The notes under the pieces are model-generated. The model was given only the letters and a program-made list of their open reading frames with translations, searched no databases and was not told the origin of the DNA. Made by a program: the position numbers and the translations under genes. Below, one piece after another: positions 32,907 to 42,135 of a stretch of 64,000 bases of DNA. Source of the DNA: Nitrospira sp. (GTDB lineage: Bacteria; Nitrospirota; Nitrospiria; Nitrospirales; Nitrospiraceae). The stretch covers positions 371,001-435,000 of the forward strand of contig JADJXO010000001.1 of assembly GCA_016715825.1 (NCBI GenBank), read 5' to 3'. Every line of letters starts with the position of its first letter. Within the stretch, counting starts at the first letter, position 1.

Positions 32907-34010
32907 GTGAAACGCATCGATATCATCGCCGGCGCGAGGCCTAATTTCATGAAGATTGCGCCGATCATTGAGGCGCTGAAAGAGGCTGAGTGTCGTGGCA
33001 GCCAGCTACGGTATCGGCTCATCCATACCGGTCAACATTATGATCGTGCCATGTCCGGGAGCTTCTTCGAAGAACTCGGAATCCCAGACCCAGATATCAA
33101 TCTTGAGGTGGGGTCGGGGACGCAGGCGGAACAAACCGCCGGTATTATGGTCGGGTACGAAAACGTTCTTCTGAAAGAGAGGAGCGACCTCTGTTTGGTC
33201 GTCGGAGACGTGACGAGTACGATGGCCTGTTCGATCGCTGCGCGAAAGCTGAGAGTACCTGTCGGTCACGTGGAAGGCGGCATCCGGTCCGGCGATTGGA
33301 CGATGCCGGAGGAGATCAATCGAGTCGTGACCGATTCCATCACGAACTGGTTTTTTACGACCAGCGAAACGGCCAATGACAACCTGCGTCGTGCCGGGGC
33401 GACGGATGATCAAATCTTCTTCGTCGGCAACACGATGATCGACACCTTGCTCAAGAATATGCCGCGCTTACGACCTCCGGCTTGTTGGGAGTCGCTGAAG
33501 CTCACACCTGGTCGGTTTTTTGTCGTGACGCTGCACCGACCTGCCAATGTTGATGGTGAACGGAAACTCTTGGACTTGCTCCGTGCCATTAGCGACGGCA
33601 CGAAGGGATTGCCAGTGGTCTTTCCCGTTCACCCACGGACCGCAAAAAATCTTCGAGAACTCGATAGTAAGACACCGCAACTGCATTATGTCGATCCACT
33701 CGGTTACCTGGAATTCAATTATCTCGTGAAGCACGCCAAGGGTGTGATTACCGATTCCGGTGGCATCACGGAAGAGACCACCGTCTTGGGCGTTCCCTGC
33801 CTGACTCTGCGTGACAACACCGAACGTCCAGAGACCATCACCATCGGGACGAATGAACTCATTGGAACCGACCCAAGTAAGCTAGCACCCGCACTGTCGA
33901 GATTGATGGACGGAAAGTGGAAGAAGGGGCAGATCCCGCCTCTGTGGGATGGCAAGGCGGCGGAGCGGATCGTGGCACAGTTGGAGAGGTTGTTGCGCCC
34001 AGGTTGTTGA
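32907..34010 (+). CDS. wecB: UDP-N-acetylglucosamine 2-epimerase (non-hydrolysing)
   Basis: 367 residues. It interconverts UDP-GlcNAc and UDP-ManNAc for polysaccharide synthesis. Motifs are GARPNFMKIAPI near the N-terminus, HTGQHYD, GHVEGGIRSGD, VTLHRPANVD, DSGGITEET and the C-terminal RPETITIGTNELIGTDP. GTG start at 32907 with GTGAGG six bases before. A decayed copy of its last ~50 codons lies ~500 bp downstream, beyond a small gene. Confidence 0.95.
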   Translation: MKRIDIIAGARPNFMKIAPIIEALKEAECRGSQLRYRLIHTGQHYDRAMSGSFFEELGIPDPDINLEVGSGTQAEQTAGIMVGYENVLLKERSDLCLVVGDVTSTMACSIAARKLRVPVGHVEGGIRSGDWTMPEEINRVVTDSITNWFFTTSETANDNLRRAGATDDQIFFVGNTMIDTLLKNMPRLRPPACWESLKLTPGRFFVVTLHRPANVDGERKLLDLLRAISDGTKGLPVVFPVHPRTAKNLRELDSKTPQLHYVDPLGYLEFNYLVKHAKGVITDSGGITEETTVLGVPCLTLRDNTERPETITIGTNELIGTDPSKLAPALSRLMDGKWKKGQIPPLWDGKAAERIVAQLERLLRPGC

Positions 34011-34084
34011 TACGAGGCCGGCTCCACAGTCTTCGGTGGTGCCTGTCCCGGTATCCACGGTGATACCAATCATGGAGGCATGGC

Positions 34085-34366
34085 ATGAACACTGCCGCGA
34101 AGATCGCTGACCCTCGCGTCATGACCGTGGAAGTCGCCGAGGATGAGATTATTGCGCATTTGGTGGATGGACGGACGATCAGCGTACCCTTGGTCTGGTC
34201 ATGGCGGTTGGCGAACGCTACCGAGAAGCAGCGACAACATTGGGAGATCCTTGGCGACGGTCAGGGGGTTCATTGGCCTGATGTCGATGAGGATATCAGT
34301 GTTGAGGGTATGTTGCATGGAGCTCCGGCCCATCGTCCAAGGACGTCCACAGGACACGCTGCCTAA
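34085..34366 (+). CDS. DUF2442-type small protein
   Basis: 93 residues. The segment VAEDEIIAHLVDGRTISVPLVWSWRL and the ending EILGDGQGVHWPDVDEDISV are typical of DUF2442 proteins. Their function is unknown; some lie beside toxin-antitoxin-like DUF4160 genes, but no such partner is seen here. A good ribosome-binding site, ATGGAGG, precedes the start. It lies between the epimerase gene and a fragment of a second copy, so it may have arrived with the duplicated segment. Confidence 0.85.
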   Translation: MNTAAKIADPRVMTVEVAEDEIIAHLVDGRTISVPLVWSWRLANATEKQRQHWEILGDGQGVHWPDVDEDISVEGMLHGAPAHRPRTSTGHAA

Positions 34367-34474
34367 CCTGTGTGAACTTCTCGCGCACGAAAGTCGAGAG
34401 GATATCTGTAAGAGGCGGTAGAGAAAGAACACTTCTGGGGAAAACGGCGATTCTCAGAATGTTGCGATCATTTG

Positions 34475-34632
34475 GGACAACACCGGACGTCCTGAAACCA
34501 TCACAATCGGCACAAACGAGCTCATCGGAACCGATCCCAGCACGCTTCCTCCCGCACTCAGCCGCTTGATGGCGGGGCAGTGGAGGAAAGGGGCGATTCC
34601 ACCGATGTGAGATGGTAAAGCGGCGGAGCGGA
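34475..34632 (+). pseudogene. Remnant of a second UDP-GlcNAc 2-epimerase 3' end
   Basis: Reads DNTGRPETITIGTNELIGTD, then PSTLPPALSRLMAGQW, then a stop in IPPM-stop-DGKAAER. This aligns over about 53 codons with the end of the complete epimerase (DNTERPETITIGTNELIGTD through DGKAAERI, bases ~33815-33975). Nothing recognisable of the gene lies upstream of it. DNA identity is high, but substitutions and a TGA show decay. Confidence 0.85.
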
Positions 34633-34888
34633 TGTGGGGTGTTTGGAACGGGTGCTGATATGATAAGTAGTTTCTCGCCATTATAGTCTTCCCTCATTAC
34701 ATGCTTCGGTTAGGGCCATTCTTCATTGTCTAGAGTAGATATGTATCCCGGTCTTATTATTGGGTCGCAATATTCATTGTCTATTTCTTGACCAAGAGAG
34801 AATATGTCGTAAAAACCATTTTCGTTTGTTACCTGCATCTCTACCCCATATCATTACACACGGCTAAGTCATGAGAGTGAGGTGAAAA
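34633..34888. other. A/T-rich non-coding stretch
   Basis: No gene seen. Composition changes here from the G/C-rich flank to A/T-rich sequence, which continues to about 45.2 kb. The stretch probably holds the promoter of the beta-helix gene, but I see no clear -35/-10 pair at proper spacing. Confidence 0.4.
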
Positions 34889-36223
34889 TTGAGGTGGGTT
34901 ATACCTAATAAGGTGTCAGTGCTCATACAGATCACCGTGGTATTAACAATAGTGACGCTGAGTAATTGGCCTGCACGGTCTGAACCGCTGGCTCTTGCTG
35001 GCAACGCAATAGATATAGCTGCATATGCGGGAGCGGTTGGTGATGGAGTAGTGGACGATACTTCCTCAGTCCAAAAGGCATTGACGGCCTGTTCAAATCA
35101 AGGAGTGACCTGTGTAATTCCTGCTAATAAACAGTTTCTCATAACAAAAGAGCTTTATCTGTGGGGGGAAGGTAACTTAGTTGGCGCCGATTCAAGCAGT
35201 AGCATACATCTAAACACTGGTTCGGTACCGTATGTACTGAATGTAGGGATAGGCGGGGTACAGCAGCTAAAGCAAAAATGGTCCGGTAGGATTCAGAATG
35301 TAACCTTTAAAGGAGTAGGGCCAGGCACCGGACGAATCATTTTCTTGTGGCGTTCGGAGGGAGCTACGATATCCAACAATGTGTTCATTGTTGGTGCATA
35401 CGGATATGGTCCAACGTCATCAGGAAATAACAACAACATTATTAGGAATGGCGACGCGAATTGTATTCGTAAGAACCTCAAGATCACCAATAATCTCGTG
35501 GTCGCTGAGGGCACAGATCTAATTGGAAACGAGGGATTCGGTCTCAATCAATGGGATGGGGCAGAAATTGCTCATAACAGGATTAGTGGCGTCGGTGATG
35601 ACATGATCGGTATTCACTTCTCACGCAATATCAATATTCATGACAATGAGCTCTCTGGAGTAGATGGACGACTTTTTGTGGCTAATTCGTATCATGTTTC
35701 AATCGTCAACAATAAGATTACCCGTGAGGCCTCGAAGTTGACGGGGCTGTGGTATCCGGGAATTGCGCTGTTGTATATCGGGCATGAGGCTGACGTAACG
35801 AACAAAGAGGGTGCTCCAACTAACATCATCGCTCAAGGAAACACGCTCACTTATAATGCTGGTGCAGTTGATCGTGGTGCAGCGATCTATGTGTATGGAC
35901 CACGGAATGTCACGATCACGAATAACAAAGTAATCAGTAATTCTTCGACTAGTACCGGCGTTGGAATCCATCTCTTGCCCTTTCCGTTTTCGAAGGGGGC
36001 TCGCTGGACCGACCCTGATAAGTTGGATCCACCGAGTGTGAGTCGTGTTTACGATGTGACCATCGCGAATAACAATTTGAGTGGAGGGCGCTATCCGTTG
36101 TCTTTGATGGAAACAGGGCAGAACTGTGCTCACTATGTTGGGTCAGTAAAAATTACAGATAACGTAGCAAAAGAGTATTCGTTTATCTGTAAACCAGTGA
36201 CGAGTGGTAACCTATTAAACTAA
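34889..36223 (+). CDS. Right-handed beta-helix (pectate-lyase-like) secreted protein
   Basis: 444 residues. A hydrophobic N-terminal segment (about 9-27, ending ARSEP) looks like a signal peptide. Next, IDIAAYAGAVGDGVVDDTSSVQKAL is the start of the Pectate_lyase_3 family. The body shows repeated N-rich beta-helix rungs such as ISNNVFIVG, ITNNLVV, IAHNRISG, IVNNKIT and ITNNKVISN. The likely substrate is a polysaccharide, as a lyase, hydrolase or epimerase processing the polymer made by this locus; no catalytic residues can be assigned. The start is TTG 34889 with GAGGTG four bases away, which is uncertain. It is the first gene of the A/T-rich block. Confidence 0.8.
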   Translation: MRWVIPNKVSVLIQITVVLTIVTLSNWPARSEPLALAGNAIDIAAYAGAVGDGVVDDTSSVQKALTACSNQGVTCVIPANKQFLITKELYLWGEGNLVGADSSSSIHLNTGSVPYVLNVGIGGVQQLKQKWSGRIQNVTFKGVGPGTGRIIFLWRSEGATISNNVFIVGAYGYGPTSSGNNNNIIRNGDANCIRKNLKITNNLVVAEGTDLIGNEGFGLNQWDGAEIAHNRISGVGDDMIGIHFSRNINIHDNELSGVDGRLFVANSYHVSIVNNKITREASKLTGLWYPGIALLYIGHEADVTNKEGAPTNIIAQGNTLTYNAGAVDRGAAIYVYGPRNVTITNNKVISNSSTSTGVGIHLLPFPFSKGARWTDPDKLDPPSVSRVYDVTIANNNLSGGRYPLSLMETGQNCAHYVGSVKITDNVAKEYSFICKPVTSGNLLN

Positions 36224-36626
36224 ACCGCAGCCTTCGTAGTGGGGCCTAATTTCTGTTTCGGGAGCCGTTTCGTACTGTGTTTGCTGGCCCAGTGCGGTGA
36301 GAAAACCGCTCAGATTCTAACCTAAGCCATGTTTCGAAGAGTGAGACATTTCAGTGCTGGTTATGCCTTTCTCACCTATAATCGCGCTTACGAGAGTTTC
36401 TAGTTGAGGCAAGGTTGTCTCGATGTCTCATTGCCGGCGTATCATGGTTTGAACAATTGTTCTGAGGTCTTTCTAAGGAAAACGGTACAACAAGGAACTG
36501 AAAAGCGGATTACATATTAGGGTTACACGCACGAATGATCATTGGGTAACTGCGCTCTGATCAGTCCTGTGAGCGATCAGCAATTAAGGAATAGTCTGTG
36601 CTTCGACTAGCGTGGGCACTGTTACA
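36224..36626. other. Intergenic stretch, no gene seen
   Basis: About 400 bp with no supported ORF, repeat or terminator. It probably contains the promoter of the Wzy-like gene. Confidence 0.35.
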
Positions 36627-38081
36627 ATGAACGACGAGCAATTAGTTAGCGGTAAGAAAGTTAATATTGCCCAAGCGTTTAATGTCATAGCGCTGGTCAT
36701 CGCATTGGTAGGCATTATGACTTCCAAAGGATCTTCTGAAGATCAAACGATTCTTTCAGTTGTCGTAACGCTATATGCTTCCATAATACTAATCGGACAA
36801 TTGCTTCTTCGACGTAACAGTGTTGCATTCATCATGTTCGCGGTACTGAGTGTTTATGTTTGGATTGCCTATCCGCTCAAAGTGGTAGTGCTTCTTCATG
36901 ACCCAATGTCGTCGTGGGTTTCACATCAACTGTTTGAGGCAAATGTTGTGCAGAGGGAAATCTCTGATGCGTTCTATACCGTGGTTCCAGGGATCATTGC
37001 TCTTTTCCTTGGTTTCTTGATCGGAGGCAAGGGCCGCTCCCTTGACAGGGGAGGAAAGGTTGTTCTCCGGCACAGCTATTTTATTGCGATAATCTTAGGT
37101 TTGATGCTTCTGAAGGTCATAGTTCAAACGTATCTAAGCATAGGGTTGCCAGGTGTAAAGCCTCAAATGGTTGGCGTTCCCTTAGTTGCTGGTTTATTGG
37201 ATCTGCTGACCCGCCCCACATTGTTTGCTTTAGTCAATCTATACTTTTACTGCGTGCTTCGCTTGAACGAGCGCCGAGGTTTACTGCTGGGGTTGTGTCT
37301 GATACTCCTCAATGTGTTATTAGCTGTGCGAGTAGGATGGAAGAGTGAGCTTGTGATTCAAGGACTCATCATAGCGTTCTACTTAATCGATGTATACGGC
37401 TACATGGAGCCGCGGAGGCGTCGCTTTGTTGGCATAGCGGCTATTGTGATCATGGTTGCGACGATTAATCTTTATACATTTGTAGCGGAATATCGCAACT
37501 ACATCGTTAGTGGTCGTACGATGTCAGAAGCTATTGAGAAAGCAGAAGATCGGGAGAAGAAGAGCATGTCATCCCTATCTCTCGCTCCTATATACAATCG
37601 TATCAATGGGATAGATGCATATTATGCGGCAATTAAATTGGGAAAGGGGAAAACGTTTCTTGTGGACAGCCTGTTCAGCGATAACGTAATGGATTTAATA
37701 AAGGAGAAATTATATGGCTATGAAAAAGACAAGGCCGTAACGGCATTTGGAACGACGCAATTCTCAGTTCTGTATTTGATTGGAGGGGAGCCATTGCTGG
37801 TAGTGGGTTGCTTCGGCCTTGGATGGATATTTAGGTATCTGACGATGTGGATCAAAGATACGCTTCTTACCTTTGAGACAACCTTTCATGCCTATTTGCC
37901 ATTATTATGTATCCTGTGGGTTAAGGTGTTAAGCGCAGGAGGAATGCTGCTTTTGTATTTTAAGGAACTCGTGTTGATCCTTGGTTGTCTCTACTGTGTG
38001 GAGCGTCTTTGTTGCCAAAGGCAGAAAATCTGGGAGAGGGAAGGTCAAAACACTGCCAATGCCATGCTGATTGCGAGATAG
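36627..38081 (+). CDS. Wzy-like polysaccharide polymerase (polytopic membrane protein)
   Basis: About 484 residues with ten or more hydrophobic segments (for example IAQAFNVIALVIALVGIM, TVVPGIIALFLGFLIGG, IAIILGLMLLKVIVQTYL) and a large central loop with SLAPIYNRINGIDAYYAA. The topology and this loop are like O-antigen/exopolysaccharide polymerases, whose sequences are poorly conserved. It would join repeat units on the periplasmic face. The neighbouring glycosyltransferases and the Wzx-like flippase support this. ATG 36627 is the assumed start; GTG 36612 is also open, and neither has a clear ribosome-binding site. Codons are A/T-rich. Confidence 0.65.
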   Translation: MNDEQLVSGKKVNIAQAFNVIALVIALVGIMTSKGSSEDQTILSVVVTLYASIILIGQLLLRRNSVAFIMFAVLSVYVWIAYPLKVVVLLHDPMSSWVSHQLFEANVVQREISDAFYTVVPGIIALFLGFLIGGKGRSLDRGGKVVLRHSYFIAIILGLMLLKVIVQTYLSIGLPGVKPQMVGVPLVAGLLDLLTRPTLFALVNLYFYCVLRLNERRGLLLGLCLILLNVLLAVRVGWKSELVIQGLIIAFYLIDVYGYMEPRRRRFVGIAAIVIMVATINLYTFVAEYRNYIVSGRTMSEAIEKAEDREKKSMSSLSLAPIYNRINGIDAYYAAIKLGKGKTFLVDSLFSDNVMDLIKEKLYGYEKDKAVTAFGTTQFSVLYLIGGEPLLVVGCFGLGWIFRYLTMWIKDTLLTFETTFHAYLPLLCILWVKVLSAGGMLLLYFKELVLILGCLYCVERLCCQRQKIWEREGQNTANAMLIAR

Positions 38082-38182
38082 TGAGTTGGGTTTGTGATGA
38101 GGGTGGGCAAGTGACCCTCTTGCATCTATGAGAACAAAAAACTTCAGTCGAGTTTCTGAGTTTGGATGATATGTGAAGAGCC

Positions 38183-39409
38183 ATGAAGATCCTATTTGTC
38201 GCGAACGAGGTGCCATTTCCACCAGATAATGGAGTTAGGATACCAATCTTTCATGCCATGCGACTGATGAGTCAAGCGGGGCATGAAATCGCTTTGGCCG
38301 TCCTTACTGCTGAAACATGTGAAGTGATCGATCGGTTTAGTCGTATCACAGCAAAGTTCTGTAGTGGCGGAAGTCTGCTGGAAAGAATTCCATGGCGACA
38401 TCCGCTTGCGGTGCAATTAGCTGCCATACTTGGTCAAAGATTACTGTTTGTTGAAAAGTATCGATCTGCTGTGTTTAGAGAAAAGCTAGTTGAACTGATC
38501 AGCAAATTTCAGCCTGACGTGATTCATTTTGACCTCATTCCAATGGTGCAATACTTGAGCGCCGCTCCTGCAGGAGTCGGCACAGTCGCGTCAATAAATG
38601 ATAGCTATGCGCTCACACTGGAGAATGCGCTGCACGCTGGTTACTTCAAGGGCCTAGAATACATATACAAGAAATGGCAGTACTACGGCACTCTGAACTA
38701 TGAAGCATCTGCCTATCAGCAGTTTGATCAGATTCAAGTGATGAGCGAAACGGATAAAAACTATCTACTTAAGCTTAATCCGCATCTGAGGGTGTCCGTC
38801 ATTCCGAATGGCGCTGAGGATACTTTGTTTCATCTGACAGCTTCCACCTCCTCCAACTCAGACATTATCTTTGTTGCAACCTTGACAGGCACTCACTTAA
38901 AAGGTCTGCAAAGGTTTTTGAGCCAGTCTTGGCCTATTGTGAAGAAGCATTATCCATCTGTCAGGCTTAATGTGGTGGGGAAAATTGGGCCAGATGCTGG
39001 TAAGTTGATGGAAGAGTATAGTGGATTCCCAGAGGTAAAGTTTACTGGTTATATTCCTGATTTAGCAGATGTCTATCGTATGGGAGGAATTGCCATAGCT
39101 CCGATTGATCAGAACTGTGGAATAGTTAATAAGGTTATCGAGGCTATGGCGGCAGGTTTGGCAGTGGTAGGTTTTAAAAATACCTTTTCAGGTATTCCAC
39201 AAGGTAAGCCTGGCGTCCATTTCCTTCAAGTTGTGAACTATGACAGTATGGGGCACGAAATTGTGCAATTGTTAGGCAATGAAAAGAGGTGCAATGAAAT
39301 AAAAGTGGCTGCACAAGGGCTGGCAAGATCTTATTATTCGTGGTCTAGCCGTGGAGACTTGTACAATCAAATGTATACCAATGCTATGAAGTCTGCTGGT
39401 CGTAGTTAG
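38183..39409 (+). CDS. Glycosyltransferase, GT4 type
   Basis: 408 residues with a GT-B fold. The N-terminal MKILFVANEVPFPPDNGVR is the typical nucleotide-independent start, and the C-terminal half has VIPNGAEDTLF, VNVVGKIG-like and GGIAIAPIDQNCGIVNKVIEAMAAG, the donor-binding E-x7-E region. It probably adds a sugar to the lipid-linked repeat unit; the donor cannot be predicted. Its end overlaps by 4 nt with the convergent gene. Confidence 0.88.
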   Translation: MKILFVANEVPFPPDNGVRIPIFHAMRLMSQAGHEIALAVLTAETCEVIDRFSRITAKFCSGGSLLERIPWRHPLAVQLAAILGQRLLFVEKYRSAVFREKLVELISKFQPDVIHFDLIPMVQYLSAAPAGVGTVASINDSYALTLENALHAGYFKGLEYIYKKWQYYGTLNYEASAYQQFDQIQVMSETDKNYLLKLNPHLRVSVIPNGAEDTLFHLTASTSSNSDIIFVATLTGTHLKGLQRFLSQSWPIVKKHYPSVRLNVVGKIGPDAGKLMEEYSGFPEVKFTGYIPDLADVYRMGGIAIAPIDQNCGIVNKVIEAMAAGLAVVGFKNTFSGIPQGKPGVHFLQVVNYDSMGHEIVQLLGNEKRCNEIKVAAQGLARSYYSWSSRGDLYNQMYTNAMKSAGRS

Positions 39410-40587
39410 CAGTGATTCGGCTTAGACTGTTCCGCTAGCTCCATTAGCTTGGTAGTAATTTGCCTCCCTTTTTCCTCCAGAATCATCTTTTGAGTGTGGG
39501 CGAAATCCTGCAACTGACCCTTCAGTGACCTGGATAGGAATTCGGATAGAGAGACATGGCTTAAATTGGTGTGATCGGCAAGATATTGGGTTGATAGTTC
39601 GGAGTGGATATAAAACTCTTTAATCTTATCAGCATACGAAATCTGATATACAGGAACAGAAGCCAGCGTTCCCATTATTCCCGCATGCATCCTAGCTGAA
39701 ATGAGGGATGAACATTCTGCAATGAGGCCGAGCATTTCTTCTACTTTGTCATTTTCGTAATATATTAACTCGAGTGCATTGCCTAACGGACTAGACAAAT
39801 TCTCATACACGTGCTGTGAGATAAGTCTATCGCCGTCGCTTTCATCGTTGCAGACACACAAAATCCTAACGCGAAGTTCTTTAATCTCCGTAGCCATCTC
39901 CCGTACGACTTGCAGCATGCCAGCGCAGTTAACGCTGTGTTCAGCAGTGCACGTACCGAATGCCCTTTCCGTAACCACCAGTCCAAGGATGGGAACACTG
40001 CCAGCTAACTTAGGGACGGTTGGTACTTTCCCCCAGCACAGCGCCAAGTCGAAAGACTCGTGCACGTTAATTGTGTGCCCAGATTCATCAATTAACAGTT
40101 TGGATTGAGAGTCTCGTACTAACACGTAGTCCATTAATGCTAGGCACTTTAGACACCAATGTTGATCGCTAGAGCTATGAAACGGGCCAATCGACACTCC
40201 TATAGCCAATACTCGTAACTCATTTCCGCGAAGCAGCCTCAGAAGGCGAAGCGTAAGATAAATAAGACAAAATGGTTGAATCGTAAAAATGGATCCAGCT
40301 GAAAATATCAGTGCTTTGCTTTTCAGAGACTTGCAAAAAACGCTTAGCCACAAAAGTCTACTGATGTATGTAAAGAAGGATCGAAACGGAACTATCTGCA
40401 TTTGCGAGTCGCAGCAAACTGTTCCATCTTGTTTCGTGCTTATGTATATAGTCTCAATTTGGAAAGAGCTGTAGAGCCACTGGCACACCAACCTTCTAAA
40501 GATATCGTCTCCCAGGTTTTGGTAGCCGTGGTATCCGACAAGTGTTGCCGTTCTAGTCTTTAGTTTGCCAGCACTATTGATGGTCAT
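39406..40587 (-). CDS. Polysaccharide pyruvyl transferase family protein
   Basis: About 393 residues. The N-terminal LVGYHGYQNLGDDIFRRLV is the signature of the family (GYxGxxNxGDE-like). Further matches are VLAIGVSIGPF, YVLVRDSQSKLL and the C-terminal SSLISARMHAGIMGTLASVPV. Members transfer pyruvate ketals to sugars of exopolysaccharides. ATG 40587 is assumed; TTG 40611 is also open. It is on the - strand with the flippase gene, inside an otherwise + strand cluster, and converges with the preceding glycosyltransferase gene (4-nt overlap). Confidence 0.85.
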   Translation of the reverse strand: MTINSAGKLKTRTATLVGYHGYQNLGDDIFRRLVCQWLYSSFQIETIYISTKQDGTVCCDSQMQIVPFRSFFTYISRLLWLSVFCKSLKSKALIFSAGSIFTIQPFCLIYLTLRLLRLLRGNELRVLAIGVSIGPFHSSSDQHWCLKCLALMDYVLVRDSQSKLLIDESGHTINVHESFDLALCWGKVPTVPKLAGSVPILGLVVTERAFGTCTAEHSVNCAGMLQVVREMATEIKELRVRILCVCNDESDGDRLISQHVYENLSSPLGNALELIYYENDKVEEMLGLIAECSSLISARMHAGIMGTLASVPVYQISYADKIKEFYIHSELSTQYLADHTNLSHVSLSEFLSRSLKGQLQDFAHTQKMILEEKGRQITTKLMELAEQSKPNHC

Positions 40588-40644
40588 GTCTGTACCGTAA
40601 TCTTTCCTCAATCATCGTGCGCAGACCATAAGCGGTTGTCCTGA

Positions 40645-41892
40645 TTATGGTTCGGATCGTTCCCATAACTGCTTAATGCTGATGCTATGGAGTAACCAGA
40701 TTGCATTAGCCAACATCATGCTGCCGTGGACAGTAAGTAGTATCAATGCTACGGCAAATGCTCCGTAATTGGGTATAAACCATGAGCCGAGTAGTAATGC
40801 GATAAATCCTCCTATTAGTGAAGTCACCAAAAGAAAGCGTTCGTGCCCTAAAGCAAGACTGTGCTGTGAGACTGAAAATCCAACTCCTGCTAAACAAACC
40901 CAGATACAAAGAGGTATGGCAAAGGTAGACATGGTTAGGAAGCGGGAATCTGCGAGAATGAGCGGTAAGACCTGAATGGCTACCCACACACCAAATGCAA
41001 GCACGGTAGACCCGGCAAAAAGAATTCCGGCATTGTGCGAGATAGATCGCAGGAATGCTTTCTTGGAAGAACATGCTTCCATAATAGATCTGTTTGATAG
41101 GCGAATGGCTTGTCCTTGAAATAGGAAGACTATCATCATCATTTGAAAAGCCAAACTGTATGAAGATAATTCTACGGGAGTATTATTGTATGCCAGGAGA
41201 AGCTGATTGCCGTATGTCAACAAGGCATTCGCCACGGTGGCGATAGTTATGTGCAAATTTATTCCATTATGATTCTTAGGTGTTGGGGCAAAGCTTAATG
41301 CAAATGCCATGGAGGCGTGGTGAATCCACCAGGATCTAATCTGTAGAAATATGGAGGTTGTTCTTGTGATTAAGAGACCTATGCCAATCGCTAAGAGATC
41401 TGGCGCCTTGTCTGCGAAGAGATACAGAATATAAACCAAAAATAAGCTGACACTCCGCTCCGCGAGCACAATTAGATTTTGACGTCTGACATCGTGCGAA
41501 TAATCAAACCAGGAGGCAGGATACAGCCCAATAAGACCTGCCCATAGAGAAAATCCTATCAAGGAAATAGCGTCTTGGATTGTGCTGGTAAAAATGGGAG
41601 TGACGCAATAAAGCCCAATCAAGATAGGGACTAGCATGAAGATCCGTTGATTGAGATTGGACAGGACCATCCTGTCTATAGGCTCAATCTGTTTTCGTGC
41701 GATAGCATCTCGAACAAAGGTTCGGTCACTTCCTAGGTTGAAGAGAGGGACTAGGAATCCTCCAATAGCAAGGCCCAACGCTACCCAAGAAAACCGCTCG
41801 GCGCCCAGCACTCTTGCCAAGAGTAGAACAAGCAGGAACCCAACCAGGGTTGATGAATAGGTGAGGGCAAGATTAATCGGTAGTTTCTTCAT
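40645..41892 (-). CDS. Wzx-type oligosaccharide flippase
   Basis: About 415 residues with about twelve hydrophobic helices and a MATE/PST-type N-terminus, NLALTYSSTLVGFLLVLLLARVLGAERF, typical of polysaccharide flippases. It would move the lipid-linked repeat unit across the inner membrane. The ATG at 41892 fits the family N-terminus; a TTG at 41943 is open upstream. It is followed 58 bp later by the pyruvyltransferase-like gene on the same strand. A/T-rich codon use. Confidence 0.85.
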   Translation of the reverse strand: MKKLPINLALTYSSTLVGFLLVLLLARVLGAERFSWVALGLAIGGFLVPLFNLGSDRTFVRDAIARKQIEPIDRMVLSNLNQRIFMLVPILIGLYCVTPIFTSTIQDAISLIGFSLWAGLIGLYPASWFDYSHDVRRQNLIVLAERSVSLFLVYILYLFADKAPDLLAIGIGLLITRTTSIFLQIRSWWIHHASMAFALSFAPTPKNHNGINLHITIATVANALLTYGNQLLLAYNNTPVELSSYSLAFQMMMIVFLFQGQAIRLSNRSIMEACSSKKAFLRSISHNAGILFAGSTVLAFGVWVAIQVLPLILADSRFLTMSTFAIPLCIWVCLAGVGFSVSQHSLALGHERFLLVTSLIGGFIALLLGSWFIPNYGAFAVALILLTVHGSMMLANAIWLLHSISIKQLWERSEP

Positions 41893-42135
41893 TGGTGTGG
41901 GTAGTTCTTCCCTACACTTGGAGATGAATGCCGTGGTAGGCAATCGAGGGCATCGCTCATCTTAGTACAGCCAGAAACAAATTCATTTAGAATTGATATT
42001 TTGTGTAACTTCGTTATTGTAAAACTTCTTTCAGCACGAGTTGGCGTGCAATCAGCGAATCTTGGATATGGATGCTCTAAGTGTGCTGAGCAACATTGCG
42101 CGGGGATGAGCTGGACATAGCATGAAAGCATTGCC

